From Lentimicrobium saccharophilum (GTDB lineage: Bacteria; Bacteroidota; Bacteroidia; Bacteroidales; Lentimicrobiaceae), in contig NZ_DF968183.1 in assembly GCF_001192835.1 (NCBI RefSeq), positions 682,001-746,000 of the forward strand: a stretch of 64,000 nucleotides of DNA, in the 5' to 3' direction. The notes below the pieces were generated by a model. The model did not search any database. It saw only the letters and a list, made by a program, of their open reading frames with translations, and was not told where the DNA came from. This document shows, one piece after another, positions 39,331 to 49,403 of this stretch (within the stretch, counting starts at the first letter, position 1; each line of letters starts with the position of its first letter). The position numbers were made by a program, and so were the translations under genes.

Positions 39331-41715
39331 ATGAAGAAACTCAGCATTATACTGGCGTCCACCCTACTCCCGGTGCTTACTATGGCCAGTGAAGCAGACC
39401 TGCCTATTCCTGATCTCAGCAACAGCTATTTCCAGAAATTCGGCATGAATGGCCATACATTGCTGGCCTGGGGTATATTTATCATCGCCCTGGGCATGGG
39501 TTTCGGGCTCTGGCAATTTATGAGGATCAAAAAGCTGCCTGCGCATAAATCCATGCTGGCAGTATCAGAAGTTATTTATCAAACCTGCAAAACTTACCTT
39601 TATCAGCAGGGGAAATTCCTGGTCATACTTTTTGCTATTATCGGAGCTGCCATTTTCTATTATTTCTTTGGCCTCAATCACATGGAATTCAGCAAAGTTA
39701 TGCTGGTTCTCCTTTGGTCAATACTGGGTATCCTCGGATCTTACGGTGTTGCCTGGTTCGGCATTCGCATAAACACCCTTGCCAACAGCCGAACTTCATT
39801 TGCTGCCCTTAAGTCAAAGCCCTGGAATGTGGTTTCTATCCCGCTTCAGGCCGGAATGAGTGTAGGCGTATTGCTGATTACTGTCGAGCTGATCATGATG
39901 CTTATCATTCTGCTTTTTGTACCCGGTGAGAGCGCCGGTGCGTGCTTTGTTGGATTCGCCATTGGAGAGTCGCTTGGAGCTTCGGCACTGCGTATCGCAG
40001 GAGGCATTTTTACCAAGATCGCTGATATCGGCTCCGACCTGATGAAAATCGTGTTTGCCATCGGTGAAGACGACCCCCGCAACCCCGGAGTGATTGCTGA
40101 CTGTGTTGGTGACAATGCAGGCGACAGTGTAGGCCCGACTGCCGACGGATTTGAAACCTACGGCGTTACAGGCGTTGCCCTGATCTCATTTATAGTTCTT
40201 GCCATGGGCATTGACTTTCAGAGCACCCTGATCGTATGGATATTTGCCATGCGCATCCTGATGGTCTTTACTTCCATATTCTCCTATCAGGTTAACCAGG
40301 CGTTCTCGGTATCACGCTACGAAAACAAAAACGATTTTGACTTTGAAGCACCTCTGACTTCGCTGGTTTGGATTACTTCCATCGTCTCCATCATTGTTAC
40401 CTATATTGTAAGTTATCTGCTGATCGGCGATCTGAACGCAGGTTCAGGACTTTGGTGGAAACTGGCAACCATCATCAGCTTCGGAACACTGGCTGCTGCA
40501 ATTATCCCCGAATTTACCAAGGCTTTTACCAGTTCAAAATCGCGGCATGTGAACGAAATCGTCACTGCATCACGCGAAGGTGGCGCTTCCCTGACCATTC
40601 TTTCAGGAATGGTTGCCGGAAATTTCAGTGCCTTCTGGAAAGGGATGGTGATTATGGGACTGATGGCCGGAGCTTTTGCCATATCCAATATGGGGCTGGA
40701 TCAGATCATGAACTACCCTGCCATCTTTTCCTTTGGCCTTGTCGCCTTCGGATTTCTGGGAATGGGCCCGGTTACCATTGCTGTTGACAGCTACGGACCG
40801 GTTACCGATAACGCACAATCAGTATTCGAACTTTCCCAGATTGAAAAAATTCAGGGCATCAGCAGTGAAATTAAAAGCGATTTCGGATTTGAACCTGACT
40901 TCAGCAGGGGCAAACATTACCTCGAAGCCAACGACTCAGCCGGAAATACCTTTAAAGCCACTGCCAAGCCTGTGCTGATAGGTACTGCCGTTATAGGTGC
41001 CACTACCATGATCTTTGCCATTATCCTGCTGCTCGACCAGCTTGGATTGCTTAAACTCAGCCTGACCGATGCGCCGGTTATCCTTGGATTCATTGCCGGA
41101 GGCGCAGTGGTTTTCTGGTTCTCGGGTGCTTCCATCCAGGCCGTTACTACTGGTGCATACCGGGCTGTCGAGTTTATCAAAAGAAATATTAAGCTCGATA
41201 AGGATGAAGCCGACATTGAAGACTCGAAAGCCGTAGTTAAGATTTGTACACAATATGCGCAGTCGGGCATGTGGAATATTTTCGGGGTAATCTTCTCACT
41301 GACGCTGGCCTTCGCCTTCTTCGATCCTAATTTTTTCGTCGCCTACCTGATTTCAATAGCTGTTTTCGGACTTTTCCAGGCAATGTATATGGCAAATGCA
41401 GGAGGTTCGTGGGACAACGCCAAAAAAGTGGTTGAAGTGGACCTGAAAGAAAAGGGCACGCCCTTGCACGAAGCTACCGTTGTCGGCGACACGGTTGGTG
41501 ATCCTTATAAAGACACCTCTTCCGTTGCGCTTAACCCTATCATCAAATTCTCAACCCTTTTTGGTTTGCTGGCCGTAGAAATTGCTGTTAAAATGAGCCA
41601 ACAGGCCAAAACCGCAGGTGCTACCGACTGGTCACCGCTCATTGGCTTCATATTTCTGGTGATCGGATTATTCTTTGTTTACCGCTCATTTTATGGAATG
41701 CGCATCAAAAAATAG
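39331..41715 (+). CDS. hppA: Membrane-bound, ion-translocating pyrophosphatase
   Basis: A 794-residue protein with about 16 membrane helices that hydrolyses pyrophosphate and pumps H+ and/or Na+ across the inner membrane. The catalytic motifs are GEDDPRNPGVIADCVGDNAGD (first 20 of that stretch start near residue 246), DGFETYG, and the late DTVGDPYKD. The position that separates K+-dependent (Ala) from K+-independent (Lys) enzymes appears as Lys542 in GNTFKAT, suggesting K+ independence. The loops and spacing differ from textbook plant or Rhodospirillum sequences and match the Bacteroidota branch. Ion choice cannot be fixed by eye. It is monocistronic, with a terminator at 41734-41770. Confidence 0.94.
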   Translation: MKKLSIILASTLLPVLTMASEADLPIPDLSNSYFQKFGMNGHTLLAWGIFIIALGMGFGLWQFMRIKKLPAHKSMLAVSEVIYQTCKTYLYQQGKFLVILFAIIGAAIFYYFFGLNHMEFSKVMLVLLWSILGILGSYGVAWFGIRINTLANSRTSFAALKSKPWNVVSIPLQAGMSVGVLLITVELIMMLIILLFVPGESAGACFVGFAIGESLGASALRIAGGIFTKIADIGSDLMKIVFAIGEDDPRNPGVIADCVGDNAGDSVGPTADGFETYGVTGVALISFIVLAMGIDFQSTLIVWIFAMRILMVFTSIFSYQVNQAFSVSRYENKNDFDFEAPLTSLVWITSIVSIIVTYIVSYLLIGDLNAGSGLWWKLATIISFGTLAAAIIPEFTKAFTSSKSRHVNEIVTASREGGASLTILSGMVAGNFSAFWKGMVIMGLMAGAFAISNMGLDQIMNYPAIFSFGLVAFGFLGMGPVTIAVDSYGPVTDNAQSVFELSQIEKIQGISSEIKSDFGFEPDFSRGKHYLEANDSAGNTFKATAKPVLIGTAVIGATTMIFAIILLLDQLGLLKLSLTDAPVILGFIAGGAVVFWFSGASIQAVTTGAYRAVEFIKRNIKLDKDEADIEDSKAVVKICTQYAQSGMWNIFGVIFSLTLAFAFFDPNFFVAYLISIAVFGLFQAMYMANAGGSWDNAKKVVEVDLKEKGTPLHEATVVGDTVGDPYKDTSSVALNPIIKFSTLFGLLAVEIAVKMSQQAKTAGATDWSPLIGFIFLVIGLFFVYRSFYGMRIKK

Positions 41716-41733
41716 CTGGCCCCCGTATATTAA

Positions 41734-41770
41734 AAACCCGGTTAGCCTTTTGACTAACCGGGTTTATTTT
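41734..41770. terminator. Bidirectional terminator
   Basis: 12-bp stem AAACCCGGTTAG / CTAACCGGGTTT with an eight-base loop. A-rich sequence lies on the left and T-rich on the right, so it serves both hppA (plus) and the convergent unknown gene (minus). Confidence 0.9.
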
Positions 41771-41786
41771 TTAATGCCAATTTATT

Positions 41787-42575
41787 CTATTTTTCGGGAA
41801 ACTCGAGATTGAGGGCCGACCTCCACCAGGGATAATAAAGTTTCTGAAGTTCATCCGTTTCAGGAAACTTGTAGAAAATATACCCGTCTTTGGCACCGAC
41901 AAAAAATCCGTTCTTAACAGTTCGATAAAGCACATCGCCCTGATAGAACCTGTTAACGGTCTTGGTAGGCTTTTCATAGCCCATGTGCAGGCCGATCAGG
42001 CAATCGCGCAGGTGGTCTTTATTGGCGTAAGGCAGGTTGCCAACCGGAGCGGTCAGCGGGTCCTCGGCCAAACGGTTCAGTATCAGCTCAACAAAAACAA
42101 TTTTTGGGAAATAAATCGGATTATGCTGGTCAGTAACCCATTCGGTGAATTTAGGAGGTGAAAGTTTACTCACCACACGCGGGGTAACGGGACATAACTG
42201 CTGGTAAAGATGAAGTATCGGCTTCTCTTCGGGCACATATTCCGATGGCGTCAGTTCAAGCACCTTGCCGTCGGCAGTGGTCAGGTAAAGGTTACGGAAC
42301 GCGCTGAGCGGAATATTCTCAAGCACCCGGTAAGTAGAGAGATAGACCGAACGTTTGGGTTTACCGTCAACATGCGGAACACAACGCGTTTCAATGCTCC
42401 CCATATTAAAATAATCGCTTTTAAAATCAGGGTCGATCTCAAAAAACAACGCCTGGCCTGAGGTCCGTTTGTTGGTTCCCACCGCATAATAAACGCCAAA
42501 CTCTTCGGGAGGCAGCATCGAAGAGATCAGGGCCTCCGGGGTCATGGACAGATAAAGGTAACGCTTGTAGCTCAT
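41787..42575 (-). CDS. Conserved-looking protein of unknown function
   Basis: A 262-residue soluble protein, without signal peptide or membrane helix. It starts MSYKRYLYLSMTPEALISSM, has good codon character and ends just at a bidirectional terminator. Notable features are a Pro-rich middle (TPRVVSKLSPPKFTEWV) and aromatic strings (YIFYKFPETDELQKLYYPWW). I do not recognise the family. A TAGGTTTG box at 42605-42598 on the minus strand, about 23 bp before the start, is a likely -7 element. It is unlinked to its neighbours and probably a stand-alone cytoplasmic protein. Confidence 0.75.
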   Translation of the reverse strand: MSYKRYLYLSMTPEALISSMLPPEEFGVYYAVGTNKRTSGQALFFEIDPDFKSDYFNMGSIETRCVPHVDGKPKRSVYLSTYRVLENIPLSAFRNLYLTTADGKVLELTPSEYVPEEKPILHLYQQLCPVTPRVVSKLSPPKFTEWVTDQHNPIYFPKIVFVELILNRLAEDPLTAPVGNLPYANKDHLRDCLIGLHMGYEKPTKTVNRFYQGDVLYRTVKNGFFVGAKDGYIFYKFPETDELQKLYYPWWRSALNLEFPEK

Positions 42576-43062
42576 AGTTATCTCTGGTTTTACATTACAA
42601 ACCTAAGATTTTTTTAAATACAAATTACCGTTTCCTGAAAGATTCAACATCCGGAACAGCAGGCCGGCATAAGAGGCTTTGCCATTTACGGGCTCTGCAG
42701 TCTGCCGTATCAGCTGATCCCGGAAATCTCGAAAACGGCGACGCCTGACTTCCGGTTATGATTGGTAAAAAATGAATATTATCAATGGTTATATAAATAC
42801 GATGAACACCATGCAATTGTTCTTCCCGGAGTGAAATGAGAATCTCCGGTTTAGTTATGCTTCATTTCCGATTATCAACTGAGGGATATAACCCCTGGCA
42901 TGTATTTCTGAAATACAAATACAAAAACAGTCATATATTTGTATATCAACCTTATACAAGTTCAAAACTTTACATTTGAAATTTTTCAGGGTATATGATA
43001 ATCTTTATCTTTGCCGCACATTTTTGCAGCACTTTCAACCGTTTTTCAAAATATTCAACTCC
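42576..43062. other. Intergenic stretch upstream of gcvP
   Basis: There are 487 bases between divergent genes. It holds a -7 element TAGGTTTG for the minus-strand gene (42605-42598) and TATCTTTG for gcvP (43006-43013). With transcription starting near 43020, the gcvP leader is only about 40 bases, too short for a glycine riboswitch. No other structure was seen. Confidence 0.45.
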
Positions 43063-45960
43063 ATGTCAAAACTCACCAACAACTTTATCAACCGACATAA
43101 CGGCCCCAGGGCAAACGAGATTGCCGGAATGCTTAAAACCATTGGCGCTTCGAGCCTCGACGCATTGATCGATGAAACCGTTCCATCCGCCATCCGGTTG
43201 AGGAAGCCACTGAATCTGCCTCCGGCACTGAATGAATATGAATATCTTACTCACCTGAAAAATTTAGGATCAAAAAACAAGCTGTTTAAATCATATATTG
43301 GATCAGGTTATTACAACACCATTACCCCGGGCGTTATCCAGCGCAACATTCTGGAAAATCCCGGATGGTATACCTCTTATACTCCATACCAGGCAGAAAT
43401 TTCACAGGGACGGCTTGAAGCGCTGCTGATTTATCAGACTATGATCAGCGACCTTACAGGACTCCCGCTTGCCAACGCCTCCCTGCTTGATGAAGGCACC
43501 TCAGCGGCAGAAGCCATGATCATGCTTTATAATTCACGTTCGCGCGAGGCAGTGAAAGCAGGCGCCAACCGCTTCTTTGTTTCAGACAAGCTCTTCCCCC
43601 AGACCATTGATATACTGATTACCCGTGCTGAACCTCTCGGCATAAAAGTGGAAACCGGAAACTGGCAGAACATCGGTTTTGACAGCACCTGGTTTGGTGC
43701 GATTGTACAATATCCTGACGAAGCAGGTGAAATCCACGATTACAGTTCGTTCGTTGCCAAAGCCCATGAAAACGGCATTATGGTAGCTGTAGCAGCCGAT
43801 CTGATGAGCCTTGCGCTGCTCACCCCTCCGGGTGAATGGGGAGCCGATGTAGTTGTAGGTTCCAACCAGCGGTTTGGCCTCCCTATGGGTTTCGGCGGTC
43901 CGCATGCCGGATTTTTTGCCACCCGCGAGGAATTTAAACGCAATATTCCCGGCCGCATCATTGGCGTTTCTCTTGATGCGCAAGGCAACCGCGCGCTGCG
44001 AATGGCATTGCAGACCCGTGAGCAGCACATCAAACGCGAACGCGCCACCTCAAATATCTGTACCGCCCAGGCATTGCTTGCCATTATGAGTGCAATGTAT
44101 GCCGTATATCACGGTCCGCAAGGGATAAAACAAATAGCGGAAAGAATAAATATCCTCACCGGCGTTCTTGCTACCGAAGTTTTGAAATACGGCTATACAC
44201 AACTTAACAGCACCTATTTCGACACCGTAAGGATTCAGATTCCTGATACGGTAAGAATGGCTGAATTCAGGAAACTTGCACTTGAAAATGAAGTTAATTT
44301 CAGGTACATCAGTGAAAGGGAAATTGGCATCAGTATTGATGAAACCACCAACCTCGAAGATGTCAACACACTGGTAAATATTTTTGCTTCAGCGGCTAAA
44401 AAACAGTTCAACGAATATATTTGCATTCCGGAGGAGTGCTGCCGTATAAAAACTATTCCGGATCAATTCAGAAGGAATTCAGCTTATCTGCAGGAAAAGG
44501 TCTTCAACAGCTATCACTCCGAAACGGGCATGATGCGTTTCATCAAAAAGCTGGAGGGAAAAGACCTTTCGCTCAACCGTTCGATGATTCCTCTGGGGTC
44601 GTGCACCATGAAACTGAATGCAGCCGCTGAATTGTTCGCCCTCAGCTGGCCCGAATTCAACAGCATTCATCCTTTTGTCCCGGAAGAGCAGGTGGAAGGA
44701 TACCACCTCATGATCCGCGATCTGGAAAAAGCGCTTTGTGAAATCACCGGTTTTGCCGCCATGTCGTTCCAGCCCAATTCAGGCGCTGCCGGTGAATATA
44801 CGGGACTGCTTGTAATCCGCGCTTACCATATCAGCCGCGGCGAAGGTCACCGCAATGTCTGCCTGATTCCGGCCTCCGCCCACGGCACCAATCCTGCCAG
44901 CGCTGCCATGGCCGGTATGACAGTGGTTGTGATTAAGACCGATCAGAACGGCAATATCGATCTCAATGACCTGAAGGAGAAGGCAGAAAAATACAAAGAC
45001 ACCCTTTCGGCATGTATGGTTACCTATCCATCCACCCATGGGGTTTTTGAAGAAGGAATCCTGGATCTGATCCGCATCGTGCACGAAAACGGAGGACAGG
45101 TCTACATGGACGGCGCCAATATGAATGCCCAGGTAGGCCTGACCAGTCCGGGTTACATCGGCGCGGATGTCTGTCATCTTAACCTCCATAAGACCTTTGC
45201 CATCCCGCACGGTGGCGGTGGCCCCGGTGTTGGCCCCATAGGCGTTGCCAGACATCTGAAGCCATTCCTGCCAGGGCATGCGCTTGTTAAAACAGGCGGA
45301 GAAACGCCCATCACTGCAGTTGCTGCTGCTCCATTCGGAAGCGCTTCCATCCTGCCCATTTCATACGGATACATTAAGCTATTGGGCGGAGAAGGTTTAA
45401 CCGAAGCCACCAAACTGGCCATCCTGAATGCCAATTATCTGAAAGTAAGACTGGAAGAGCATTATAAGATCCTTTACACCGGCAAAAACGGCCGCGTAGC
45501 CCATGAAATGATCCTCGACTGCAATGAGTTCAGCAAAACCGCTGACCTGCAGGTGATTGACCTGGCCAAACGCCTGATGGACTATGGATTCCACGCCCCG
45601 ACAGTGGCATTCCCCGTGCATGGCACCCTGATGGTTGAGCCTACCGAAAGTGAACCGCTGGAAGAACTCGACCGCTTTGTTACCGCGATGATTGGTATCC
45701 GTAAGGAAATTAATGAAATCATTGAAGGCAAAGCCGACCGCCAGGTGAATGTAATCAAAAAAGCGCCCCATACCCTGTGCATGGTCACCACCGACAACTG
45801 GACACTTCCCTACTCCCGTGAAAAAGCGGCTTACCCGGCTCCATGCGATATCACTGACAAATACTGGCCCTCAGTAACCAGAATCGATGACGCATACGGT
45901 GACCGTAACCTTGTTTGCACCTGCGCTCCGGTATCGGCTTATGAAGAGAAGGCCGGCTAA
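43063..45960 (+). CDS. gcvP: Glycine dehydrogenase (decarboxylating), P-protein of the glycine cleavage system
   Basis: A 965-residue single-chain P-protein that decarboxylates glycine with PLP and passes the aminomethyl group to lipoylated H-protein. The frame reaches back to 42976, but that part contains the promoter box at 43006, and the ATG at 43063 gives the family start [15 protein letters not shown]. Both halves (GcvPA-like and GcvPB-like) are fused, as in E. coli and Bacteroidota. The PLP lysine lies in [18 protein letters not shown] in the second half, and the first half keeps [20 protein letters not shown]. GcvH and GcvT are not adjacent. Confidence 0.96.
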   Translation: MSKLTNNFINRHNGPRANEIAGMLKTIGASSLDALIDETVPSAIRLRKPLNLPPALNEYEYLTHLKNLGSKNKLFKSYIGSGYYNTITPGVIQRNILENPGWYTSYTPYQAEISQGRLEALLIYQTMISDLTGLPLANASLLDEGTSAAEAMIMLYNSRSREAVKAGANRFFVSDKLFPQTIDILITRAEPLGIKVETGNWQNIGFDSTWFGAIVQYPDEAGEIHDYSSFVAKAHENGIMVAVAADLMSLALLTPPGEWGADVVVGSNQRFGLPMGFGGPHAGFFATREEFKRNIPGRIIGVSLDAQGNRALRMALQTREQHIKRERATSNICTAQALLAIMSAMYAVYHGPQGIKQIAERINILTGVLATEVLKYGYTQLNSTYFDTVRIQIPDTVRMAEFRKLALENEVNFRYISEREIGISIDETTNLEDVNTLVNIFASAAKKQFNEYICIPEECCRIKTIPDQFRRNSAYLQEKVFNSYHSETGMMRFIKKLEGKDLSLNRSMIPLGSCTMKLNAAAELFALSWPEFNSIHPFVPEEQVEGYHLMIRDLEKALCEITGFAAMSFQPNSGAAGEYTGLLVIRAYHISRGEGHRNVCLIPASAHGTNPASAAMAGMTVVVIKTDQNGNIDLNDLKEKAEKYKDTLSACMVTYPSTHGVFEEGILDLIRIVHENGGQVYMDGANMNAQVGLTSPGYIGADVCHLNLHKTFAIPHGGGGPGVGPIGVARHLKPFLPGHALVKTGGETPITAVAAAPFGSASILPISYGYIKLLGGEGLTEATKLAILNANYLKVRLEEHYKILYTGKNGRVAHEMILDCNEFSKTADLQVIDLAKRLMDYGFHAPTVAFPVHGTLMVEPTESEPLEELDRFVTAMIGIRKEINEIIEGKADRQVNVIKKAPHTLCMVTTDNWTLPYSREKAAYPAPCDITDKYWPSVTRIDDAYGDRNLVCTCAPVSAYEEKAG

Positions 45961-46044
45961 TACCGGAAATACAGGTTTCCTTACCGGGACTGCTTGCTGA
46001 ATGGCAGGCAGGAGTCTTCCGGAGAAGGTAAGATTCATAATAAA

Positions 46045-46079
46045 AAGAAAGGCCAAACCGCAATGGAATGGCCTTTCTT
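46045..46079. terminator. Convergent terminator
   Basis: Perfect 11-bp stem AAGAAAGGCCA / TGGCCTTTCTT with a 13-base loop between gcvP and mscS. On the minus strand it is followed by TTTTTA, so it works best for the mscS transcript. Confidence 0.75.
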
Positions 46080-46150
46080 GGTATTATCAGACGCTTTGCC
46101 CGGATCATTTAAATTTCTTTATAACCCAGGCAGCAGGCTAAGCATTAAGA

Positions 46151-46978
46151 TCATTTCGCCTGAATAATATGTACATCCCTTTGCGGAAAAGGTATGGAGA
46201 CGCCCTGAGCGTCAAAAGTTTTCTTTACCAGTTCGTTGATCTCAAAAAATACATCCCAGTAATTCCCGGAATTCACCCAGGCGCGGGTTACAATATTTAC
46301 AGAACTATCCCCCAGTGATATAACGCCGGTGAATGGAGCGGGATCCTGCAGAATCCGCTGATCACGCTGTAATAAATCCAAGATCAGTTCTTTGGCTTTG
46401 TCGATATTATCCGTATAACCGATCCCGAATGTCCAGTCGACCCTGCGCAAGGGAGAAGTGGAATAGTTGACAGCAGAACCATTGCTCAACGGTCCGTTCG
46501 GAATGATGATTGTCTTTTTATCCGGCGTATGCAGGATGGTATGGAATATCTGAATCTCCTCCACAGTCCCTGCATAGTTCTGCGCTTCAATATAATCACC
46601 GACTTTGAAAGGTTTTAAAATGAGCAGCATCACGCCACCTGCAAAATTCTGCAGGGTTCCCGAAAGGGCCATTCCAAATGCAAGACCGGCAGCTCCCAAA
46701 AGGGCAATAAATGATGTCATCTGAACCCCGATCATCGAAATCACACTGATCAGCAACAAAATTTTCAGTGTAACAGAAATCAACTGCAAGAGAAATTGCT
46801 GAAGGGTTTGCTCATAAGCACGCATTTCAAATACTTTCCTCAACACGCGTTTCAACCTGCCGATCAGCCAGAGTCCGATAACCAGTGTGATCAATGCAAG
46901 CAATAGTTTGCCTCCATAAGTCATGATAAGTGAATACAATTCACCCGAAGAAGGTACAAGTTCAGTCAGTTTTTCCAT
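46151..46978 (-). CDS. Small-conductance mechanosensitive channel (MscS family)
   Basis: A 275-residue inner-membrane channel that opens under membrane tension to release solutes on osmotic downshock. Three N-terminal helices end in the pore helix AGLAFGMALSGTLQNFAGGV. Then come the MscS signature LKPFKVGDYIEA, the beta domain (NYAGTVEEIQIFHTIL, IIIPNGPLSN) and an alpha/beta C-terminal domain. The length matches compact MscS (E. coli 286). It has its own promoter at 47198-47168 with a 190-base leader, and a terminator at 46045-46079. Confidence 0.95.
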   Translation of the reverse strand: MEKLTELVPSSGELYSLIMTYGGKLLLALITLVIGLWLIGRLKRVLRKVFEMRAYEQTLQQFLLQLISVTLKILLLISVISMIGVQMTSFIALLGAAGLAFGMALSGTLQNFAGGVMLLILKPFKVGDYIEAQNYAGTVEEIQIFHTILHTPDKKTIIIPNGPLSNGSAVNYSTSPLRRVDWTFGIGYTDNIDKAKELILDLLQRDQRILQDPAPFTGVISLGDSSVNIVTRAWVNSGNYWDVFFEINELVKKTFDAQGVSIPFPQRDVHIIQAK

Positions 46979-47167
46979 AATAATGTTTGATTAAGCTGTT
47001 GTTGTGCTGAATTATCAGACAACGGAAATTGAATAATGATTTAAGTTGCAGCCCGGTGGATAATCGAAAAAATCCAGGGTGATAAAATATTAAAGCTGAA
47101 CGCTTCAGGGCCTGCATGTCACCAGTCATGGAGCAGTATAACTGCCAAATTCTTTAAGGTAACCCTG

Positions 47168-47198
47168 CAAAGATACGGAATCTAATCAGTAAGAGCAA
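47168..47198 (-). promoter_or_regulatory. Promoter of the mscS gene
   Basis: On the minus strand: TTG (47198-47196), 20 bases, TATCTTTG (47175-47168). It fits the Bacteroidota consensus in both sequence and spacing. Confidence 0.65.
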
Positions 47199-47370
47199 AT
47201 CCGGAATGTAACATACCGCTGATCTCTTTGGATTTTCTAATTGAATATCAATATATTATCACATATTCAATGACATCTGGAATACATCAGTTTGCATATA
47301 AATAAGAATTGGTATCTACCCCTCTGAAATATAATAAGATAATATTGGTTATCCGGGTATTTTAAATAAA

Positions 47371-47394
47371 GAAACCCGGGGTAAACCGGGTTTC
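47371..47394 (-). terminator. Terminator of the low-complexity secreted protein gene
   Basis: On the minus strand: stem GAAACCCGG / CCGGGTTTC followed by TTTATTTAAA, 27 bp after the stop codon. Confidence 0.8.
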
Positions 47395-47420
47395 CGCATT
47401 GATTCATAAAATCCTAAGAT

Positions 47421-49016
47421 TTATCTGCTGCTTTTGCCCTTTCCGGAAGGAGACTGACTTCTGCCTGTCTTTCCAGATGCCTCCTTTGAGGAGGAGCTTC
47501 TTGAAGGCCTGTCCACCGAGGCCGGGGAGGACTTGGACGCGGATGACCTGCTCACGGCTTTCGAATCAGATCTGTTGGCTTTGGGTGTAACAGCGCTTCT
47601 TGCTGATCCTGAGCGGGAGGATCCTGCAGGGGTGACCTGCCTTTCTGATCGCTGGTTGCTGCGTGAACCAACCTCAGGCTTTGAAGTGCGGGGTGCAACA
47701 ACGCTGCGTACGGGCTGTTCTTTTGCATCACGGCCGACCTCAGCGCGTTCTTTATTCTGGTTGCGCGGAGACCCTACCTCTGGTTTTGAGGTGCGCGGAG
47801 CCACTACGCTGCGGCCGGGTTGTTCTCTGGTTTCGCGGCGGACCTCACTGCGTTTTTCATTCTGATAGCGGGGTGTGCCTACTTCAGGTGATGATTTACG
47901 GGCGGTTACTGAGGGACGGGCAGGTTCGCCTTTTCTTTCCTGCCTGTTCACTCCGCTGTTTGCGGGGTTGGATGTGCGTCCACCGGTGGTCTCAGGTGCG
48001 GCAGATCTGTTCTTCAGCTCAGTGTCCGGCTTTGAAACTCTTCCTGTGGTATTGGAACCGCGGGGCGAAACCACCGGAGTTGAAGTACGGGATGGGGTAT
48101 CGGCGCCAACCTGTGCATTGCGGCCGGGATTGTTTACAGCTGTTGCACCTGATCCGCGACCAGGGTTACCATGTCTGCGCTGGTATTCTGCCGAGCCTTC
48201 GCTGCGCAGTTCAGGCCGTGAATAGGTGTAGTTGTACCTTCCTTCATCCCTGTATGAGCGGACTATGGTTGAGTATGCCCTGTGGCGATGGTAGTAGTGA
48301 TCGCGGTAGCGGGGGTACCTGTAGTGGTCGCAGTAGCGGAAGTGGTTGTAGTAATAGTTATACCAGTGGGCATGGTATCCGTAGTAGTAATCCCAGTAGT
48401 AAGCCCTCCAGGGCCTCCAGTATGAGGGGTAGTAACCCCAGTACCAGGGTGAGCGCCATCCGACATATACCGGTGCGTAAATGTAGCGGATTACCGGCCA
48501 GCTGACGACTTCAACATAGGTTGTACGGTTTACCACAACGGTTTCAGAACGCACGCGGTTGCGCTTTCCGGTGTAACCCGGGTTGGGGTTTTCAGCATAA
48601 TATGGCTCGATGATGTAATTTTCCCCGTAAAGGTATTCATCCCCTATCATCTGTACAGTTACCTGACCGTACTTATCCTTAAAGACGGTAATAACAGCCA
48701 CGTCCTGGTTTTCCCTTTCATTAATGGCAACCTGCAGTACAATGGTGTGGTCATCACCATCGACATAATCAATTACTTTAATGTAGTCAATGTAGTTGTC
48801 ACCATTCAGGTCGAGGTTATTGATTTTGGAATCCTCACTGTTGAGGCTTCTTTCAAAGCCTTCGAGTGTTTCTGATTCCTGGAAGAGTTTCATCACGGCG
48901 TAAAGGTTCAGGTTATCGCCGGGGAGGTTCAACCGTTCAGGTCGGATATCACTGGCTGATGCAGTAATGCCGAGGGAGAGCAGTGCGATCGTGAAGTAAA
49001 TGCTGAGCGTTTTCAT
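47421..49016 (-). CDS. Secreted protein with aromatic-rich middle and long disordered basic Ser/Arg tail
   Basis: The ATG at 49016 (seven codons inside the longest frame) gives the signal peptide MKTLSIYFTIALLSLGITAS. Residues about 20-130 form an ordered domain with an Asp-rich calcium-like loop (NNLDLNGDNYIDYIKVIDY). Next comes an extremely Tyr/Trp/His/Arg-rich stretch of about 70 residues (WYWGYYPSYWRPWRAYYWDY). The C-terminal 290 residues are low-complexity, rich in Arg, Ser, Pro and Gly. They contain a tandem repeat (RSVVAPRTSKPEVGS, copies about 34 residues apart). The role is unknown. The tail is strongly basic and probably disordered, which could suit binding to DNA or polyanionic glycans in the envelope. 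A TATATTTG box at 49095-49088 is a candidate promoter. Confidence 0.78.
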   Translation of the reverse strand: MKTLSIYFTIALLSLGITASASDIRPERLNLPGDNLNLYAVMKLFQESETLEGFERSLNSEDSKINNLDLNGDNYIDYIKVIDYVDGDDHTIVLQVAINERENQDVAVITVFKDKYGQVTVQMIGDEYLYGENYIIEPYYAENPNPGYTGKRNRVRSETVVVNRTTYVEVVSWPVIRYIYAPVYVGWRSPWYWGYYPSYWRPWRAYYWDYYYGYHAHWYNYYYNHFRYCDHYRYPRYRDHYYHRHRAYSTIVRSYRDEGRYNYTYSRPELRSEGSAEYQRRHGNPGRGSGATAVNNPGRNAQVGADTPSRTSTPVVSPRGSNTTGRVSKPDTELKNRSAAPETTGGRTSNPANSGVNRQERKGEPARPSVTARKSSPEVGTPRYQNEKRSEVRRETREQPGRSVVAPRTSKPEVGSPRNQNKERAEVGRDAKEQPVRSVVAPRTSKPEVGSRSNQRSERQVTPAGSSRSGSARSAVTPKANRSDSKAVSRSSASKSSPASVDRPSRSSSSKEASGKTGRSQSPSGKGKSSR

Positions 49017-49403
49017 GGCTTTGTGTTTTAGGGGCATTGCTACCCGGAATTAATTACCCTGCTACAAGCAAACAGTATACCAAAAATCAAATATAACTTT
49101 TCTTTTAATAATCAATTCACTGTTAAATTACTGATTTACTGTATTTTTAATAGTATTAAATAAATTATTTTAAAAACTAATCCTGTAAGAATCAAGATAT
49201 ATAATCCTGAAAAGTTGCTTTTAGGACACAAACTTATATCCGAAAACAATGTTGTCCGGAAAAACCTGATAAAGAGAATATCCACGGCTGGGAAGATCGT
49301 TGATTAACCCGGGAAATCATATGATACCCCTTCAATTAACAGGCAGAAGGCATTAAATTTGATACATTTGCCTGGCATACAAGCATAAACCCCGAAAACA
49401 AGC
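49017..49403. other. AT-rich divergent promoter region
   Basis: 387 AT-rich bases between the low-complexity protein gene and the fucosidase. It holds -7-like boxes TATATTTG (49095-49088, minus), TAAATTTG (49354-49361) and TACATTTG (49363-49370, plus, 33 bp before the fucosidase ATG). No gene or RNA was seen. Confidence 0.4.

Larger units (their letters stand above)
46979..47420. other. Intergenic stretch with the mscS promoter and a terminator
   Basis: There are 442 bases holding the mscS promoter (47168-47198, minus) and the terminator of the next minus-strand gene (47371-47394). The 190-base mscS leader shows no riboswitch that I recognise. No gene. Confidence 0.5.

Noticed and set aside
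42576-43062. Glycine riboswitch upstream of gcvP
   Set aside because: The likely -7 box (43006-43013) leaves a leader of about 40 bases, and no aptamer-like folding pattern is visible.
42976-43062. Extended N-terminus of gcvP from 42976
   Set aside because: It contains the promoter box and no family similarity; the ATG at 43063 matches the family start.
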